From JAYSSF01 sp043772005 (GTDB taxonomy: Bacteria; Patescibacteriota; Gracilibacteria; Absconditabacterales; Absconditicoccaceae): 64,000 nt of DNA. The DNA lies in the NCBI GenBank assembly GCA_043772005.1, contig JAYVGP010000002.1, forward strand, positions 67,422 through 131,421, given 5' to 3'. How positions within the stretch are numbered: the first letter of the stretch is position 1; the number at the start of each line of letters is the position of its first letter. The notes beneath the pieces were generated by a model, which was not told the DNA's origin, searched no databases, and saw nothing but the letters and a program-made list of their open reading frames with translations. The position numbers and the translations under genes were made by a program. Positions 18,974-30,481 of this stretch are shown here, in pieces.

Positions 18974-19570
18974 TTATTCCAACAGTTTATCAACATTCGG
19001 AACTTCCTTGATTGGCTTATCAACTGGAGAGGTCACTAACTGCTTCGCAGTAAATCAGAAGATCTGCGCATAGAATCTATCAGGGATCCTGACCAAACTG
19101 GTATTATATACTGTTGCTGCATCGTTATAATCTTTGATGGATGTTCTAATACGATTCTCCGTACCTTCTAACTCAGTAAACAATGCAGTAAACTGTATAT
19201 CAGCCTTGAGTTGTGGGTATGATTCTGCAATTGCTTTCACACTTGCCAGCGTACCACCCAAGATTCTAGAGAAGTCTGGACTTTGTGCCTGACCATCTTT
19301 GACCATCTGAGCAAGTACTTCTAAGTTCTTGGTAGCTTCATTACGAGCATTAACAACCGCGATGAGTGTACCGGACTCATACTGTGCATATTTCTTAACA
19401 ACAGCAGCCAACTGCGGGATCAAGTCAGCACGACGCTCATACATACTCTGCATCTGAGCATATGAGTTATCGAGACCAGGACCAGCAGCAATTCTACTAT
19501 TATAAAACCCATACATACTAATGGCCACATACGCCAATGCTGCAAGTGCTACCCATCACAAATTTTTCAT
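18974..19570 (-). CDS. lemA: LemA family protein
   Basis: The protein has 198 residues. The N-terminal anchor MKNLGWVALAALAYVAISM is followed by a helical LemA domain: LDNSYAQMQSMYERRADLIP, AAVVKKYAQYESGTLIAVVN, LEGTENRIRTSIKDYNDAA, and VYNTSLVRIPDRFYAQIFGF (usual YN..I..FP...A...GF). The Gly of the last motif is UGA. LemA proteins are membrane anchored with unknown function, often paired with TPM proteins as here. Confidence 0.93.
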
Positions 19571-19742
19571 CGGTTCTAATATAAAAATAAATAACAAACA
19601 TCCAATGAGGATATATCTAACTATGAGAGTTTCATGCATGAAATCAAGTGAATCGATGTATCTTATTTTTAATTCCATCTTTACCCTATTTTGATCGCAT
19701 CTTTCTCCTCTCTCAAAGATTCACTATTGTTCAAACTATTCC

Positions 19743-21455
19743 TTAGATAAATATCCCACACAACTTAATCATCGGATAATCAATATCACCACCACAGTGA
19801 GTAAAAATTGCCTTACTCGTCACATATCCTGCATCATTGAGATTATCAGGATTTTTTGATAGGTCTGCAATTGCTTTCTGTACACGAGATAAGACTTCGT
19901 GAGGCGGTTTATAATCCTTGAGTGATACTTCAGGAAGCATCTGCTTGAGCTTGACAAAATGACCAATGATTGTAGACACTGACAACTCACGAATCGCAGC
20001 AATATCGTCCAAGCTCTTATGTTGTTTGATCAGATCAAGAGTAACAAGATAAGTAGATCATTTCGTTTCTTTGACCTTCTTTTCAGTTTTGCTAATGAGC
20101 TCTTTGTGCAATGGCGTAGCATCTTCTCACATATAGATCCCGCCTACTGACATCACAAATGCACGATGAATCTCAGCCCAATCCTCATCAGATAGCTCAC
20201 AATATTGATTAACCCGTAATGCTGACTGTTGTTGGAAGTATACATCACCCCTCATAACTAAAGGATGTGCTTGTAGTCCATTCAAATTTAATCCAAGAAG
20301 ACTCAATCCATCCAACGACCTCACCCTTGACAATGCTACGTATGCCTGCCCAGGCTCAAATGACTTGGACAGATCCACCTCAGCAGCATCCAGCGTCATC
20401 CCCTGTGACTTATGTACCGTAATTGCTCGAGCCAATTTGAGTGGTAATTGTGTCACACTTGCGACTATCGTGTTGGCATCTTCGATACTCCAAGTATCTG
20501 GTTCCACCCTCAGACTTACACGATCAGAAATCTGTACAATGGGGTATCTTTCTTTGTTATGCCGTCACACCACTGTTCCCGTCGTACCATTCATATATCA
20601 TTTGACAGGGTTATTTTTAATAAAGATAACCTTGGCTCCAATTTTCAATGTTAGAATATCAAACGGAGAAATCCCTTTCTTGAGAATCTGCACAAAACGA
20701 GAATCACCTACCGCCTTCATCTCATAGTCTACTTCCTCACCCTCGAGCTCATCCAATTCAGTCAGGTTAATCCTATCTACATCAATATTATGCGTATAAA
20801 GTTTGATCGGGTCTTTATGTTCAATACCCCTACCAATTCTGGATTGTAGCTGAAAAATAATCTCATCAGACGCAGTTCATGTTCTGAGTGCATTGAGGAT
20901 GGTCGTGAAGTCGTGATCATTCTGTCTATGCTGGGTCTGGAGATAACACATCGCTCGGTCCGCAGCCTTCCACGCCTTGGCAGCAAAGGCAAAACCCTTC
21001 ACCTCTGATCCAGTCTTACTCACCGGTGGCAACTGGAAGAAATCCCCCACCACTATTACCTGTAATCACCCAAATGCGCGATAGTCCTGCCTAATATGAC
21101 TCGTGACCTGATGGATCATATCCAGAGTATGAGCACTCAACATTGAAATTTCATCAATAATAAGGACAGAAGATCACATGATAGCTTTGTAGATTGGTTC
21201 TTTCTGAGCGATCAGTTCCAAATCATGAGGAGATAGCGACTCCTTGATCCCAATTCCTGCCCACGAGTGGATAGTAACTCCACCAATATGTGTCGCTGCA
21301 ATACCAGTACTAGCAGTGATCGCCACACGTACTCCACAACTCCATAACCAGCTCACAAATTGATTGATCACATAGGTCTTCCCGCTACCTGCCTGTCAGG
21401 TGAGGAATACATTACGACCAGATTTGAGGATATTAAGGGCAGTACTTTGATTCAT
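19743..21455 (-). CDS. PIF1-like (AAA) DNA helicase with C-terminal HTH domain
   Basis: The protein has 570 residues. Walker A is [14 protein letters not shown] (first Gly UGA), then [20 protein letters not shown] typical of PIF1, Walker [29 protein letters not shown], and the C-terminal [17 protein letters not shown] and [16 protein letters not shown] motifs. Residues from about 450 ([20 protein letters not shown]) look like a Helix_40-type HTH. It probably resolves stalled forks or G-quadruplexes. It is separated from secY by a terminator, so it has its own transcription unit. Confidence 0.92.
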
Positions 21456-21502
21456 TTATCTCACATTACTTATCATTCAATCAAAATCAATTCCTATTCA
21501 AA

Positions 21503-21533
21503 TAAAAAATCCCACATTGCTGTGAGATTTTAT
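21503..21533 (-). terminator. Rho-independent terminator at the end of the S10-spc operon
   Basis: On the minus strand the stem AATCTCAC/GTGGGATT with a 6-nt loop is followed by six T. It lies 14 nt beyond the secY stop. Confidence 0.8.
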
Positions 21534-21546
21534 CTTTAGATTTAAG

Positions 21547-22851
21547 CTATTGATCATACTTACTCATTACCATCTCTGATTGAATCTTATTCATCAGTTC
21601 TTGTACTACTCATACCACAATGATAATTCCAGATCCAGTGACGATCACAGGGATAGATCCAAGTGACTGAATCAAATTCTGAATAAATGGTATATAGTTC
21701 ATGAGGTAGCTATAGATACCCAATAGTCCTAATCCAATACCACCCCATAGACACAAGTGCATTAGGATTTTATTGATATAATTTACGGTTTCGGTACCAG
21801 GTCTAATCGATGGGATAAATCATCCTCTCTTCTGAATATTATCTGCTATCTTCTCAGGATTAAATTGGATAATCGCATAAAAGAACGTAAAGAATACAAT
21901 CAGTAAGAAGTAAAATAATGTTACATACCAACTTGGGTTTTGTACATAGATATTAAAGTTTGCATTGATCCAATCAGCAGTTTGCATAACCCATACTGTA
22001 TTACTACCTACCTTAGTAATCAACTGTGATGCAAGATATGGAAATGAAGTAAATGCAATCGCAAAGATAATTGGCACCATACCTACTGGATTAAGAGGAA
22101 ATGGTAACATTGAAGTTTGTTGCACTTTGCCTTGTTTTGCATATACGATTGGAATCTCCTTAATCGTTTTAATCAACAACACGGATAAAATAATCAAAAC
22201 AATCACAATAATCAAAACAAACAATATAAACTGTAGTGGGTTAGATGATGTACCAATAGAACCACCAAGTGATGATGAAATACCAGATACAATTGAAGCA
22301 AAGATCAATAAACTAATACCGTTACTCAATCCATATTCTGTAATCAACTCACCAATCCACATCAATACCACTGATCCTACTGTCAACGCAAATGCCGAAA
22401 GCAATAACGTCGTCATACCCGTATCTACTGCACCAGGAATAATCTGGTTAATAAAGTAAACCATACCAATACCCTGTACAAAAGCCAATGGAACTGATAA
22501 CCATCTTGTATATTGAGAAATAGTCTTCTGACCTGACTCTCACTGTTCTTGCAATTCTTCAATCTTAGGTACAAGTGAACCGAGCAATTGCATCAAAATA
22601 GAGGCATTGATATATGGGGCTAAACCTACAGCGATAATACTGAAGTTTTCCAAAGATCATCACAATAACATCGAGAAATATCACAATGCTGAATTACCTA
22701 CTTGTCCAGTAGCATTGAGAATAGTAGCAACGTCCGCAAACGGCACAGGGATACGAACTAACAATCTATATAGTGCCAATAAACCAATAGTAATAAGAAG
22801 TTTACGTCTCAACACAGGATTAGTAAATAGACTAAGAATCTTTTCTTTCAT
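21547..22851 (-). CDS. secY: preprotein translocase subunit SecY
   Basis: The protein has 434 residues with about ten transmembrane helices: LRRKLLITIGLLALYRLLVR, LGSLVPKIEELQEQGESG, GMVYFINQIIPGA, GISLLIFASIVSGI, LPFPLNPVGMVPIIFA, FNPEKIADNIQKRG, and a C-terminal LIQEL-type stretch. The ATG at 22851 gives MKEKILSLFTNPVLRRKL. SecY forms the protein channel with SecE and SecG. It is the last gene of the operon; adk and map, which often follow, are absent. Confidence 0.96.
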
Positions 22852-22932
22852 AATAGATAACATAAACCAAATAAATATCTTTAACACAGAATATAGAATT
22901 AACAATCATTATCAAGCCTTTCACACAAAAAA

Positions 22933-22950
22933 ACTAAGCAATTGCTTAGT
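22933..22950 (-). terminator. palindrome plus T-run between rplO and secY
   Basis: The perfect 18-nt palindrome ACTAAGCAATTGCTTAGT is followed by seven T on the minus strand, 21 nt after the rplO stop. It has the form of an intrinsic terminator or attenuator inside the operon and may lower secY expression. Confidence 0.65.
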
Positions 22951-22970
22951 CTTATGATATTGAAAGAGAA

Positions 22971-23420
22971 TTATGCAATTGTACCACCAGCAGCCTTAAT
23001 CTTATCTGCTGCACTACCACTCATAGGGATATCTTCCACGTTGAGTTTCTTTGTGATTTCACCATGTCCAAGAATTTTAACTGACTGGTTAATTTTACAT
23101 AGACCAAGTTCAAAACAAGTTTCAGGATTAAGAGTCATACCATCTTCTATGATTACGAGACGCTCAAGATCACATAGATTGATTGCTTGAACATTATCAA
23201 TAAGCTTGAAATATTTTTTGAATCATCTTTGCTTTGGAAGTCTAACAGACAAAGGTGTCTGTCAACCTTCAAACCACCATGGCAAACTACCACCACTTCT
23301 TGCTTTCTGACCTTTCAGTCATCTACCAGAATAGTTACCTCTATGTGATCCTCCTCCTCTACCACGTTGGATATGAGGCTTATGGAGTCACTGAGATGAA
23401 GAGATTTCGTGCAATAACAT
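22971..23420 (-). CDS. rplO: 50S ribosomal protein L15
   Basis: The protein has 149 residues: RGRGGGSHRGNYSGRGLKGQ (usual GRG.gsg.g.t.grG.KGq), KARSGGSLPWWFEGGQTPL and RLPKQRGF. The Gly residues of SGRGLKG and FEGGQ are UGA. It follows rpsE directly; rpmD (L30), which usually separates them, is missing, as in other CPR genomes. Confidence 0.96.
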
Positions 23421-23453
23421 CAGTATGATGAGTTTAAGTGTAAAAATAGACTA

Positions 23454-24044
23454 TTATTCTGCTGATTCCTGTCCCACTTCTACCTTAGCTTCTTCAAACG
23501 CAGGAGATGATTGTGAGATTGCAAGACCAGTAATGTGATGTCCTTTATTCTTTGTAAACTTCTTATATGAAGAGAGGATATGAATCGTCAAGAGAGCATT
23601 ATTTAAACGATTATTTGTACCAATAATTTTTGATAAAATATTAGTATAACCAGCAAGTTCCAAGACACTACGTACACTTGAACCAGCCTTAAGACCGGTA
23701 CCAGGTACAGCAGGGATCAGTCTAATAATCGCGGCTTTAAACTTCTTCTCTACCATATATGGTACAGTACCTTTATCATTGATGATAACATCTTTGACAT
23801 TTTTGTATGCATCATGAGTAGCCTTAGATACAGCAATTGCCACATCGGGACCAGTCGCTACACCAAGTCAGATTTTGCCCTTCTGATTACCAATCAAAAT
23901 TGTTGCTCTGAATGCCATTTGTCTACCACCAGTTGTAACTCTCGTTACTTTTCTGACTTCCAACAATTTCTCTTCAAACTCTTTTTTTGGTTTAGGAGCA
24001 CCCTTGGCACCACGTCTTCCTCATTGAGTCTTTCTTTCTTCCAT
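23454..24044 (-). CDS. rpsE: 30S ribosomal protein S5
   Basis: The protein has 196 residues. EEKLLEVRKVTRVTTGGRQM and FRATILIGNQKGKIGLGVAT form the N-terminal double-stranded RNA-binding domain (Gly of IGLG is UGA). RLIPAVPGTGLKAGSSVRSV and ELAGYTNILSKIIGTNNRLN form the C-domain. The N-terminus is basic and the C-terminal tail acidic. Confidence 0.97.
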
Positions 24045-24070
24045 AAGATTTCACATAAAAAAATATAAAA

Positions 24071-24427
24071 CTAGATGATAACACCAGATGATCTGACTCA
24101 TTCGCAGATTGATTTTACTCTTCCGTGATATAAGTATCCATTTCTATCAAAAACAACCTTAGTGATACCTTTTTCAAGAAGCTTCGCTCCCAATTGAGTA
24201 CCAAGCTCATATGCCTTTTCAGTCTTAGTACCTGTGATGATTTTGAGATCAGCCATACCTAAAACAGTTACGCCATTTGATACTACCTGACCAACCATAT
24301 GTTTGTTGGATCTTGATACTACCAATCTTGGTAAGTCAGTATTGAGTTTGATCGTCACGTTAGTACGATTCTTTCTTCTTGCATATCCTGCAGCAGCACG
24401 ACGTAATGCGTTTGTCAATTTGTTCAT
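24071..24427 (-). CDS. rplR: 50S ribosomal protein L18
   Basis: The protein has 118 residues: RRKNRTNVTIKLNTDLPRLV, VSRSNKHMVGQVV, VVFDRNGYLYHGRVKSICEG (usual FDR.G..YHGRV.alA.g.RE.GL.F). The ATG at 24427 is used; the TTG four codons upstream is rejected. One UGA lies near the C-terminus. Confidence 0.95.
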
Positions 24428-24460
24428 TGGACCAACCAATAGGAGAATAAAATATAAGTA

Positions 24461-25006
24461 CTATTTCTTCGCAGTCTTACCTGCCTTAAGCTTGATTGTT
24501 TCATTTGAGTATCTCACACCCTTACCTTTATATGGTTCTGGTGCTCTGAGTGCTCTGATCTGAGATGCTACCTGACCGATTAGTTGCTTATCAATACTCG
24601 TCAAGATAATAATATCAAATCACTTTGGATCTTTTTCCACCGTTGCTGTAACGCTTACTGGAAGAGAATATGGTACTGGATGAGAATATCATAGATTCAT
24701 AACCAGCTCAGATCCTTGTTGCTTCACATTAAATCCAACTCAGATTACATGCAGCTTAATCTCATAGCCAGTTGATACACCTGTTATCATATTATTAACA
24801 AGAGCCCTTACGAGTCACCAAAATTTAAAATTATCATTTGAGGTAACAGAAAAGTTTACGTGATTATCTTCAGTTGTCATTGTTACAGTAGGATGAGACT
24901 GATATGTCAGTGTTCCTTTTGCTCCTTTGACAGTGATGAGACCATTTTCTTGAGATACAGTTACTCAAGTTGGTAAGATGATGGGTTTTTTTCCAATCTT
25001 AGACAT
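24461..25006 (-). CDS. rplF: 50S ribosomal protein L6
   Basis: The protein has 181 residues: [55 protein letters not shown] and the C-terminal signature [20 protein letters not shown]. At least five conserved Gly are UGA. Confidence 0.97.
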
Positions 25007-25051
25007 GATAGTAGTCAGACATATAAATATAAATATAATTCACCTTCTATA

Positions 25052-25456
25052 TTAGTAAATTTCAGCAATCAACTCACCTCCGATTTTAAGTGACTTAGCT
25101 ACGTGAGCTGCCATCAAACCTTGATTAGTAGAAATGATACCAATACCACCATGTCCAGCTACAGGCTTAAGATCATGATATGATACATATACTCTTCTTG
25201 AAGGTTTTGAGTAAAATTTAATTACTGGGATATCTTCATTAGCTGATTTAAATTTATTGAGATCAAGAGTAAGAGTTTTCTTACCATTCTCTTCAGTTAC
25301 CTGAAAATCTTCAATAAATTTATACTTTTTTAATAGCTCACATACAGCGACCCTAAGTTTACTTGAGATCATTCCCTGTACTTGTGGTCTTCTTGCCAGG
25401 TATCCATTCTTGACTCTAATAAGCAGGTCATGAACCGGAGCATTAACAATACTCAT
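25052..25456 (-). CDS. rpsH: 30S ribosomal protein S8
   Basis: The protein has 134 residues: VHDLLIRVKNGYLARRPQVQ, YSKPSRRVYVSYHDLKPVAG, and GGIGIISTNQGLMAAHVAKS (usual G..ilSTs.GimT...A). It contains no UGA. Confidence 0.97.
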   Translation of the reverse strand: MSIVNAPVHDLLIRVKNGYLARRPQVQGMISSKLRVAVCELLKKYKFIEDFQVTEENGKKTLTLDLNKFKSANEDIPVIKFYSKPSRRVYVSYHDLKPVAGHGGIGIISTNQGLMAAHVAKSLKIGGELIAEIY

Positions 25457-25484
25457 AATAATTAATCGTTTAAAATAATAAAAA

Positions 25485-25709
25485 TTACCAACTTGCTTTT
25501 TTGAGTCACATAATCAGTCACTCTCTTGCGTATTTTCTAAAGCAGATTCTACAGATATCAAATTCTCTGATGTATGCATGAGTTCTACCACATAGACCAC
25601 ACCTATTGTAGTGTTTTGCGATATGAAATGATGCTGACTTCACTGTAAGATTATTCTTTCTTGCAGTTTCAAGTTTAAGTTGCTTTTCAACTAGTGCTTT
25701 TCTCGCCAT
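25485..25709 (-). CDS. rpsN: 30S ribosomal protein S14 (zinc-binding type)
   Basis: The protein has 74 residues with CGLC...CRIC zinc ligands, [20 protein letters not shown] and the C-terminal KKASW signature, reached only by reading two UGA codons as Gly (REGLIMGLKKASW). Confidence 0.95.
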
Positions 25710-25739
25710 GATACGGGATAGTATAAAATAAGGATGAAA

Positions 25740-26288
25740 CTATTTATCATTTACAAATACAAGTCATAGACTTCTGAGTAGTTCTTTTGATTCTTCTGTT
25801 GAAGATGTTGTAGGCACGATTGTAATCTGAAGACCACATAGTGTTTGGAGATCTTCATAGTTAATTTCAGGAAACACTGATTGATCTTTGAGTCAGATTG
25901 AATAATTACCCATCTTATCAAAACTCTTAGGATTAAGTCCAACAAAATCTCTTACTCTAGGGAGAACCAATACTCTCAGTCTTTCAAGAAAGTCATATGC
26001 TTTCCTACCTCTCAATGTTGTACTGATCATTGATGGCATTCATTCTCTCAACTTAAAATTCGAGATTGCCTGTTTTGATCTAATCATATATGTTTTCTGA
26101 CCAGTAATCGCTTTCATGTTATCTTGCAAATCAGTGAAGTCTTTAACTCACTTTCTTGTATGCAAAGAACCAATTCCCATCGAAACAATTACCTTAGAAA
26201 CAGCAGGAATTTCATGAGGGTTTTTCTTCCCTAATTTTGATCCTAACTCCTTCTTGATAGTTTTTTGAAATGTATCGTACAAGCTCAT
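25740..26288 (-). CDS. rplE: 50S ribosomal protein L5
   Basis: The protein has 182 residues: [60 protein letters not shown] and the end LLRSLGLVFVND. Four Gly at conserved places are UGA. L5 binds 5S rRNA. Confidence 0.97.
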
Positions 26289-26339
26289 TTTGAAATGGTT
26301 TTATATACTCAATAAAAAGATTATCTGACTGAATGGATA

Positions 26340-26630
26340 TTACTTGATAAGTGTATCAAATTTGACCAATGTTCTTTGTTTTTTACCAGCTTTATCAGTA
26401 GTGATTGCAACTCTTGAAGGAGCTTTTTTGTCTTCTGAGTAATACATGACATTGGAGATATGAATTGGTTTTGTGATATCCTTATATCATTCGCCTTTCT
26501 TTGCTCTCTTCTGAACATTTACTCATTCAACAACTACAAGATCTCAATCTCTACTAGTAATAGCGGAAATTGTTCCCTTATATTTTCAAGCAATTACTTG
26601 CACTGGATCATTCTTTCTCAATTTCTGCAT
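26340..26630 (-). CDS. rplX: 50S ribosomal protein L24
   Basis: The protein has 96 residues: LRKNDPVQVIAGKYKGTISA (KOW motif; Gly of IAGKYKG is UGA), VVEGVNVQKRAKKGEGYKD, PIHISNVMYY. Short but typical L24. Confidence 0.95.
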
Positions 26631-26651
26631 GAGCAATAAATAGTAACTAGA

Positions 26652-27017
26652 TTAAATAACTTCTTCTGCCAATGAGGCAATATCCTTATATCATTTTTCT
26701 CTTAACTCTCTTGCGACAGGTCAGAATATTCTTTTTCCTAATGGCTTACCTTCTTTGCTAATCAACGCTACAGCATTGTCTCAGAATCTTAGATATGTTC
26801 CATCTTTTCTTCTGATTTCTTTAACAGTTCTAACAATAACAGCACGAGATACGTCTCACTTCTTAAGAGCGCCGTTCGGTAGTACTTTTTTGATAGCGAC
26901 CATAACGACATCTCATACAGTAGCTGATTTTGAGTTTCCTTTGATAATACCAAAAACCAATGCTTCTTTGGCTCCGCTATTATCAACAACAAGGACTCTG
27001 GTTTCGTGTTGAATCAT
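26652..27017 (-). CDS. rplN: 50S ribosomal protein L14
   Basis: The protein has 121 residues: [80 protein letters not shown]. Five conserved Gly are UGA, including that of FGPVARE. Confidence 0.97.
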
Positions 27018-27057
27018 GATGAAAGGTTATAAACAATTACAAAATAGAATAGTTTGA

Positions 27058-27315
27058 CTAGATTTGTGACATTTTCTCAACTACAATCCAACGCTTAAGT
27101 TTGCTGATTGGCTTGGTAGCTCTGATTTTTACTTTATCGCCAATTGACAATCCAAGATCGTCATGTGCGTAGTATTTTTTACTTACGACATATCTTTTTT
27201 GGTACAGTGGATGAAGTTTAACTCTTTCCACAGACACTACCACTGTCTTGCTCATCTTGTTACCCAAGACAACTCCTGTCAGTTCTTTGATATTTTTATC
27301 TCCAAGTACGGCCAT
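27058..27315 (-). CDS. rpsQ: 30S ribosomal protein S17
   Basis: The protein has 85 residues: [58 protein letters not shown]. It contains no UGA. Confidence 0.97.
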   Translation of the reverse strand: MAVLGDKNIKELTGVVLGNKMSKTVVVSVERVKLHPLYQKRYVVSKKYYAHDDLGLSIGDKVKIRATKPISKLKRWIVVEKMSQI

Positions 27316-27326
27316 AGTGACAATTA

Positions 27327-27497
27327 TTATTTAACAGTTAAAAGTGTTTTAGCTTGTGCAATTGACTTTTTAGCACGACGGATCGTAGATACGTTCTCCA
27401 AAGATCTCATTGAGTTCTTTACACGAGCAGCATAAAGATCATGTTGCTGTTGTTTGATTTGTGCTGGACTTACAACTTCAGTTTCCTTTTTAGCCAT
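27327..27497 (-). CDS. rpmC: 50S ribosomal protein L29
   Basis: The protein has 56 residues, all helical: [20 protein letters not shown] then [18 protein letters not shown] (usual ..iR..kr.IAR..T.l). Start chosen at MAKKETEV. It contains no UGA. Order rplP-rpmC-rpsQ is canonical. Confidence 0.93.
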   Translation of the reverse strand: MAKKETEVVSPAQIKQQQHDLYAARVKNSMRSLENVSTIRRAKKSIAQAKTLLTVK

Positions 27498-27521
27498 GAT
27501 ATGGTAACTCATAAAGATAAA

Positions 27522-27941
27522 TTAATTAATTTCACCTCTTGCAACAACCCTTGTCTGTAATGGTAATTTGTATGACGCTTTCTTAAAGATATCCTTTGCC
27601 GTTTCAGCATCAACACCATTAACCTCAAATAATACTCTACCTCTTTTGATTCTTGCCATATAGTGATCTACATTACCCTTACCTCATCCCATCTTTACTT
27701 CAAGTGGTTTTTTAGTTACAGGGACATCAGGGAACACTCTAATCCAGATCTTACCAGTTTTTCTGATATATCTTACGATTACCTTTCTGGCAGCTTCAAT
27801 TTGTCTACTTGTTAGAAATCCGTTAGATATAGCTTTCATACCAAATGTACCAAATGATACTTCAGTACCATTAGATGCTGCACCTGACAATCTACCAACA
27901 GCGATTTTTCTAAACTTTCGTCTTTGAGGAACTAATAACAT
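27522..27941 (-). CDS. rplP: 50S ribosomal protein L16
   Basis: The protein has 139 residues: [80 protein letters not shown] motif with UGA for one Gly. L16 shapes the A-site region of 23S rRNA. Confidence 0.97.
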
Positions 27942-27989
27942 GAGTTTGTTCGATAACAATAAATAAGATCTTAAGTTATACTATAATAT

Positions 27990-28622
27990 TTAGTTAAATA
28001 CTTCTCCTTTACAAATCCATACCTTAATACCCAGGATTCCATACTTAGTCATCGCAGTAGTATACCAGTAGTCGATATCTGCTCTTAGTGTCTGTAGTGG
28101 AATTCTACCTTTAATAAACTTTTCTGCTCTTGAAATATCTGCACCATTCAGTCTTCCTCCAACTTGGATCTTAATGCCCAATGCACCTTTTTGCATTACC
28201 GTATCAAGCAATTGTTTTGCTACTCTTCTGTATGGTGTTCTACCCTCGATCTGAGATGCTACAAACTCTGCCATAATCTTTGCTGATAACTCTGGAACTC
28301 TGACTTCTTTTACACTTACTTTAAATACTTTGTTAAACTTCGCTTTAAGCTGATCTTCCAATGTCTTTAATGTGATACCATCTTTACCAAGAATTACTGC
28401 TGGCTTTGATGAGAAGAGAATAATTTCACCTTCTTGCATTGTCTTTCTGATTACAATTTTTGCAACCCCTTTTCTTGCATAGTAAGCATCAACATGATTT
28501 CTTACATTAATATCTTCTACAAAAAGAGCCTTGTTATCTTGCTTAGATTTTGCAAACCATTCAGATTGCCATGATTTGGTAACTCCTGTACGGAAACCAG
28601 TTGGATGAACTTTTTGTCACAT
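27990..28622 (-). CDS. rpsC: 30S ribosomal protein S3
   Basis: The protein has 210 residues. It starts MGQKVHPTGFRTGVTKSWQS with ATG then UGA, so the conserved G of MGQK is UGA. The KH domain has KPAVILGKDGITLKTLEDQL, and the C-domain has GIKIQVGGRLNGADISRAEK, GRIPLQTLRADIDYWYTTA, YGILGIKVWICKGE. Confidence 0.97.
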
Positions 28623-28695
28623 AATAATACAATAATATAATATAAAACAAATGGATCCTGCCATTCTCAACTCCGCAAGACGAAGATATAATTGA

Positions 28696-29034
28696 TTAAG
28701 CTTTTTCACTAACTGTTACTTTGACATATGACCTATGCTTCACATATCCATGCATTCTTGATCTCGAAGCAAATCTCATTCTCTTGATTTTTGGTCCTCT
28801 GCCAATCAATACTTCAGATATCACCAAGTTATTGAGGTCAGCACCTTCGTTATGAGAAGCATTATGCATTGCAGATTTTACTACCTTATACATAATTTGA
28901 GCTGCTTTTTTTGGTACAAAATTGAGTACATTGAGAGTATCAGAAGCTTTTTGTCATCTGATGATCTTAGCAATCAATTCCATCTTCTTGTATGAAGTGA
29001 TGGCATATGTAAGGATACAAGTAGAAGTTTTCAT
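28696..29034 (-). CDS. rplV: 50S ribosomal protein L22
   Basis: The protein has 112 residues: ELIAKIIRGQKASDTLNVLN, KAAQIMYKVVKSAMHNASHN, and the loop GRGPKIKRMRFASRSRMHGY that lines the exit tunnel. One UGA (IRGQ). Confidence 0.96.
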
Positions 29035-29094
29035 TGGAAGGAACTGTAATAATTAGTAAACGAGAGTTAGAGTCAGAATCAACAATAGAACAGC

Positions 29095-29352
29095 CTAGAA
29101 CGGATGTCATTTAAATGATCTAGTAGGAACAAATTCACCGAGCCTATGTCCGATCATATCTTCAGTAAGATACAAGCTAATAAATTGCTTACCATTGTGT
29201 ACAGCGAGAGTAAAACCAATCATCTCAGGGACAATCTGGCATGCTCTATCGTATACTTTGATAACTTTCTTTTCCCCTTGAGTATTGAGTTTACCAATAA
29301 CTGATAAGAGCTTAGTATTTACATAAAATCATTTTTTGAGTGATCTAGCCAT
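29095..29352 (-). CDS. rpsS: 30S ribosomal protein S19
   Basis: The protein has 85 residues: [60 protein letters not shown]. Gly of KKGFY and FKGH are UGA. It is preceded by an unusual 199-nt gap. Confidence 0.97.
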
Positions 29353-29551
29353 GGGAACTGATACAATATGAAATAATATAGTGATGTTAACATCATTTTC
29401 AAGATATAGTGTATTACACTTAGAACTAAGACTAACTTACATCTCAAGAGTAATACACTACGTAGTAGATTTCTCTTAGATAGAGGCTGTCCTGTTTTTA
29501 TATGAAATCTACTATATACTCAAGCAAACAATATAAACACGAATAATATAA
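29353..29551 (-). other. 199-nt hairpin-rich spacer between rplB and rpsS
   Basis: No code-25 reading frame is convincing here. Two long stems lie almost back to back: 11 bp TAGTGTATTAC/GTAATACACTA (29407..29460) and 10 bp AGTAGATTTC/GAAATCTACT (29464..29513), each with a loop of about 30 nt. A short GATGTTAACATC palindrome lies nearer rpsS. Other gaps in this operon are mostly 10-100 nt. It may be a regulatory RNA leader of rpsS-rplV-rpsC or an inserted element. Confidence 0.65.
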
Positions 29552-30400
29552 TTAGTTTTTAGTTCTTCTTGAAAGAATGAACTTTGAAGATGGTTTCTTA
29601 GGTGATCTCGTCTTAATACCAGGAGCAACTCTTCTTCCGTTGAATGCTTTTGGACCCTTACGTAGACCAATATCTGTATGTCATTCTCCTCATCCATGTG
29701 GATGGTCAACAGGATTCATCGATTTACCAAGTACACGTGATTTTCTTCCTAACCATCTCATTTTACCAGCTTTACCAATCACGGTATTCATATGCTCCTC
29801 ATTACCAATCTTGCCAATTGTTGCATAGCAATTTGAGTGAATCTTTCTAACTTGTCCTGATTGAAGTTTTACAATTGCATACACTTCATCAGCATCTCTA
29901 CCTTGTAATACTGCATATGAACCAGCGGATCTACACATTTTACCTTTTGTATTTGGTGTAACTTCCAAATTATGAATCAAGAACCCATCAGGAATATCTT
30001 TGAGTTGTTTTCTATTACCTTCTACTAACTCACCATCTGGCCCACACATAACTTTTTGACCTACTTGGATACCATTCCATGCAAGCGTATATCTTTTTTC
30101 ACCATCAGCATAAGTGAGTAGTGCAATTCTACAAGTTCTATATGGATCGTATTCAATCGTAGAGACAGTAGCTGGTACGCCCAACTTATCATATACTCTA
30201 AAATCAATCATTCTATAAAGTTGTTTATGTCCACCTCCTCTAAATCTTGATGTTGTTCTACCCTGACTATTTCTACCACCACTCTTACCAATAAATGTAG
30301 TAAGTGATTTTAGTGGAGTACTAGTAGTAATATCTGCAAAATCAGATCCAACCATTGTTCTTCTCGAAGGTGTGTATGGTTTATACTTTTTGAGTCACAT
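29552..30400 (-). CDS. rplB: 50S ribosomal protein L2
   Basis: The protein has 282 residues: MGLKKYKPYTPSRRTMVGSD (Gly2 UGA), GRTTSRFRGGGHKQLYR, and the signature VIGKAGKMRWLGRKSRVLGK, MNPVDHPHGGGEGHTDIGLR with UGA for two of the Gly in HPHGGGEG. The peptidyl-transferase-near His of DHPHG is present. Confidence 0.98.
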
Positions 30401-30481
30401 GTGTATACAAATAATATGAAATAAACTACATTGTCGGCATAGTGGCCATAATGATAATAAGAGAGTCTAACCTAATGCATA

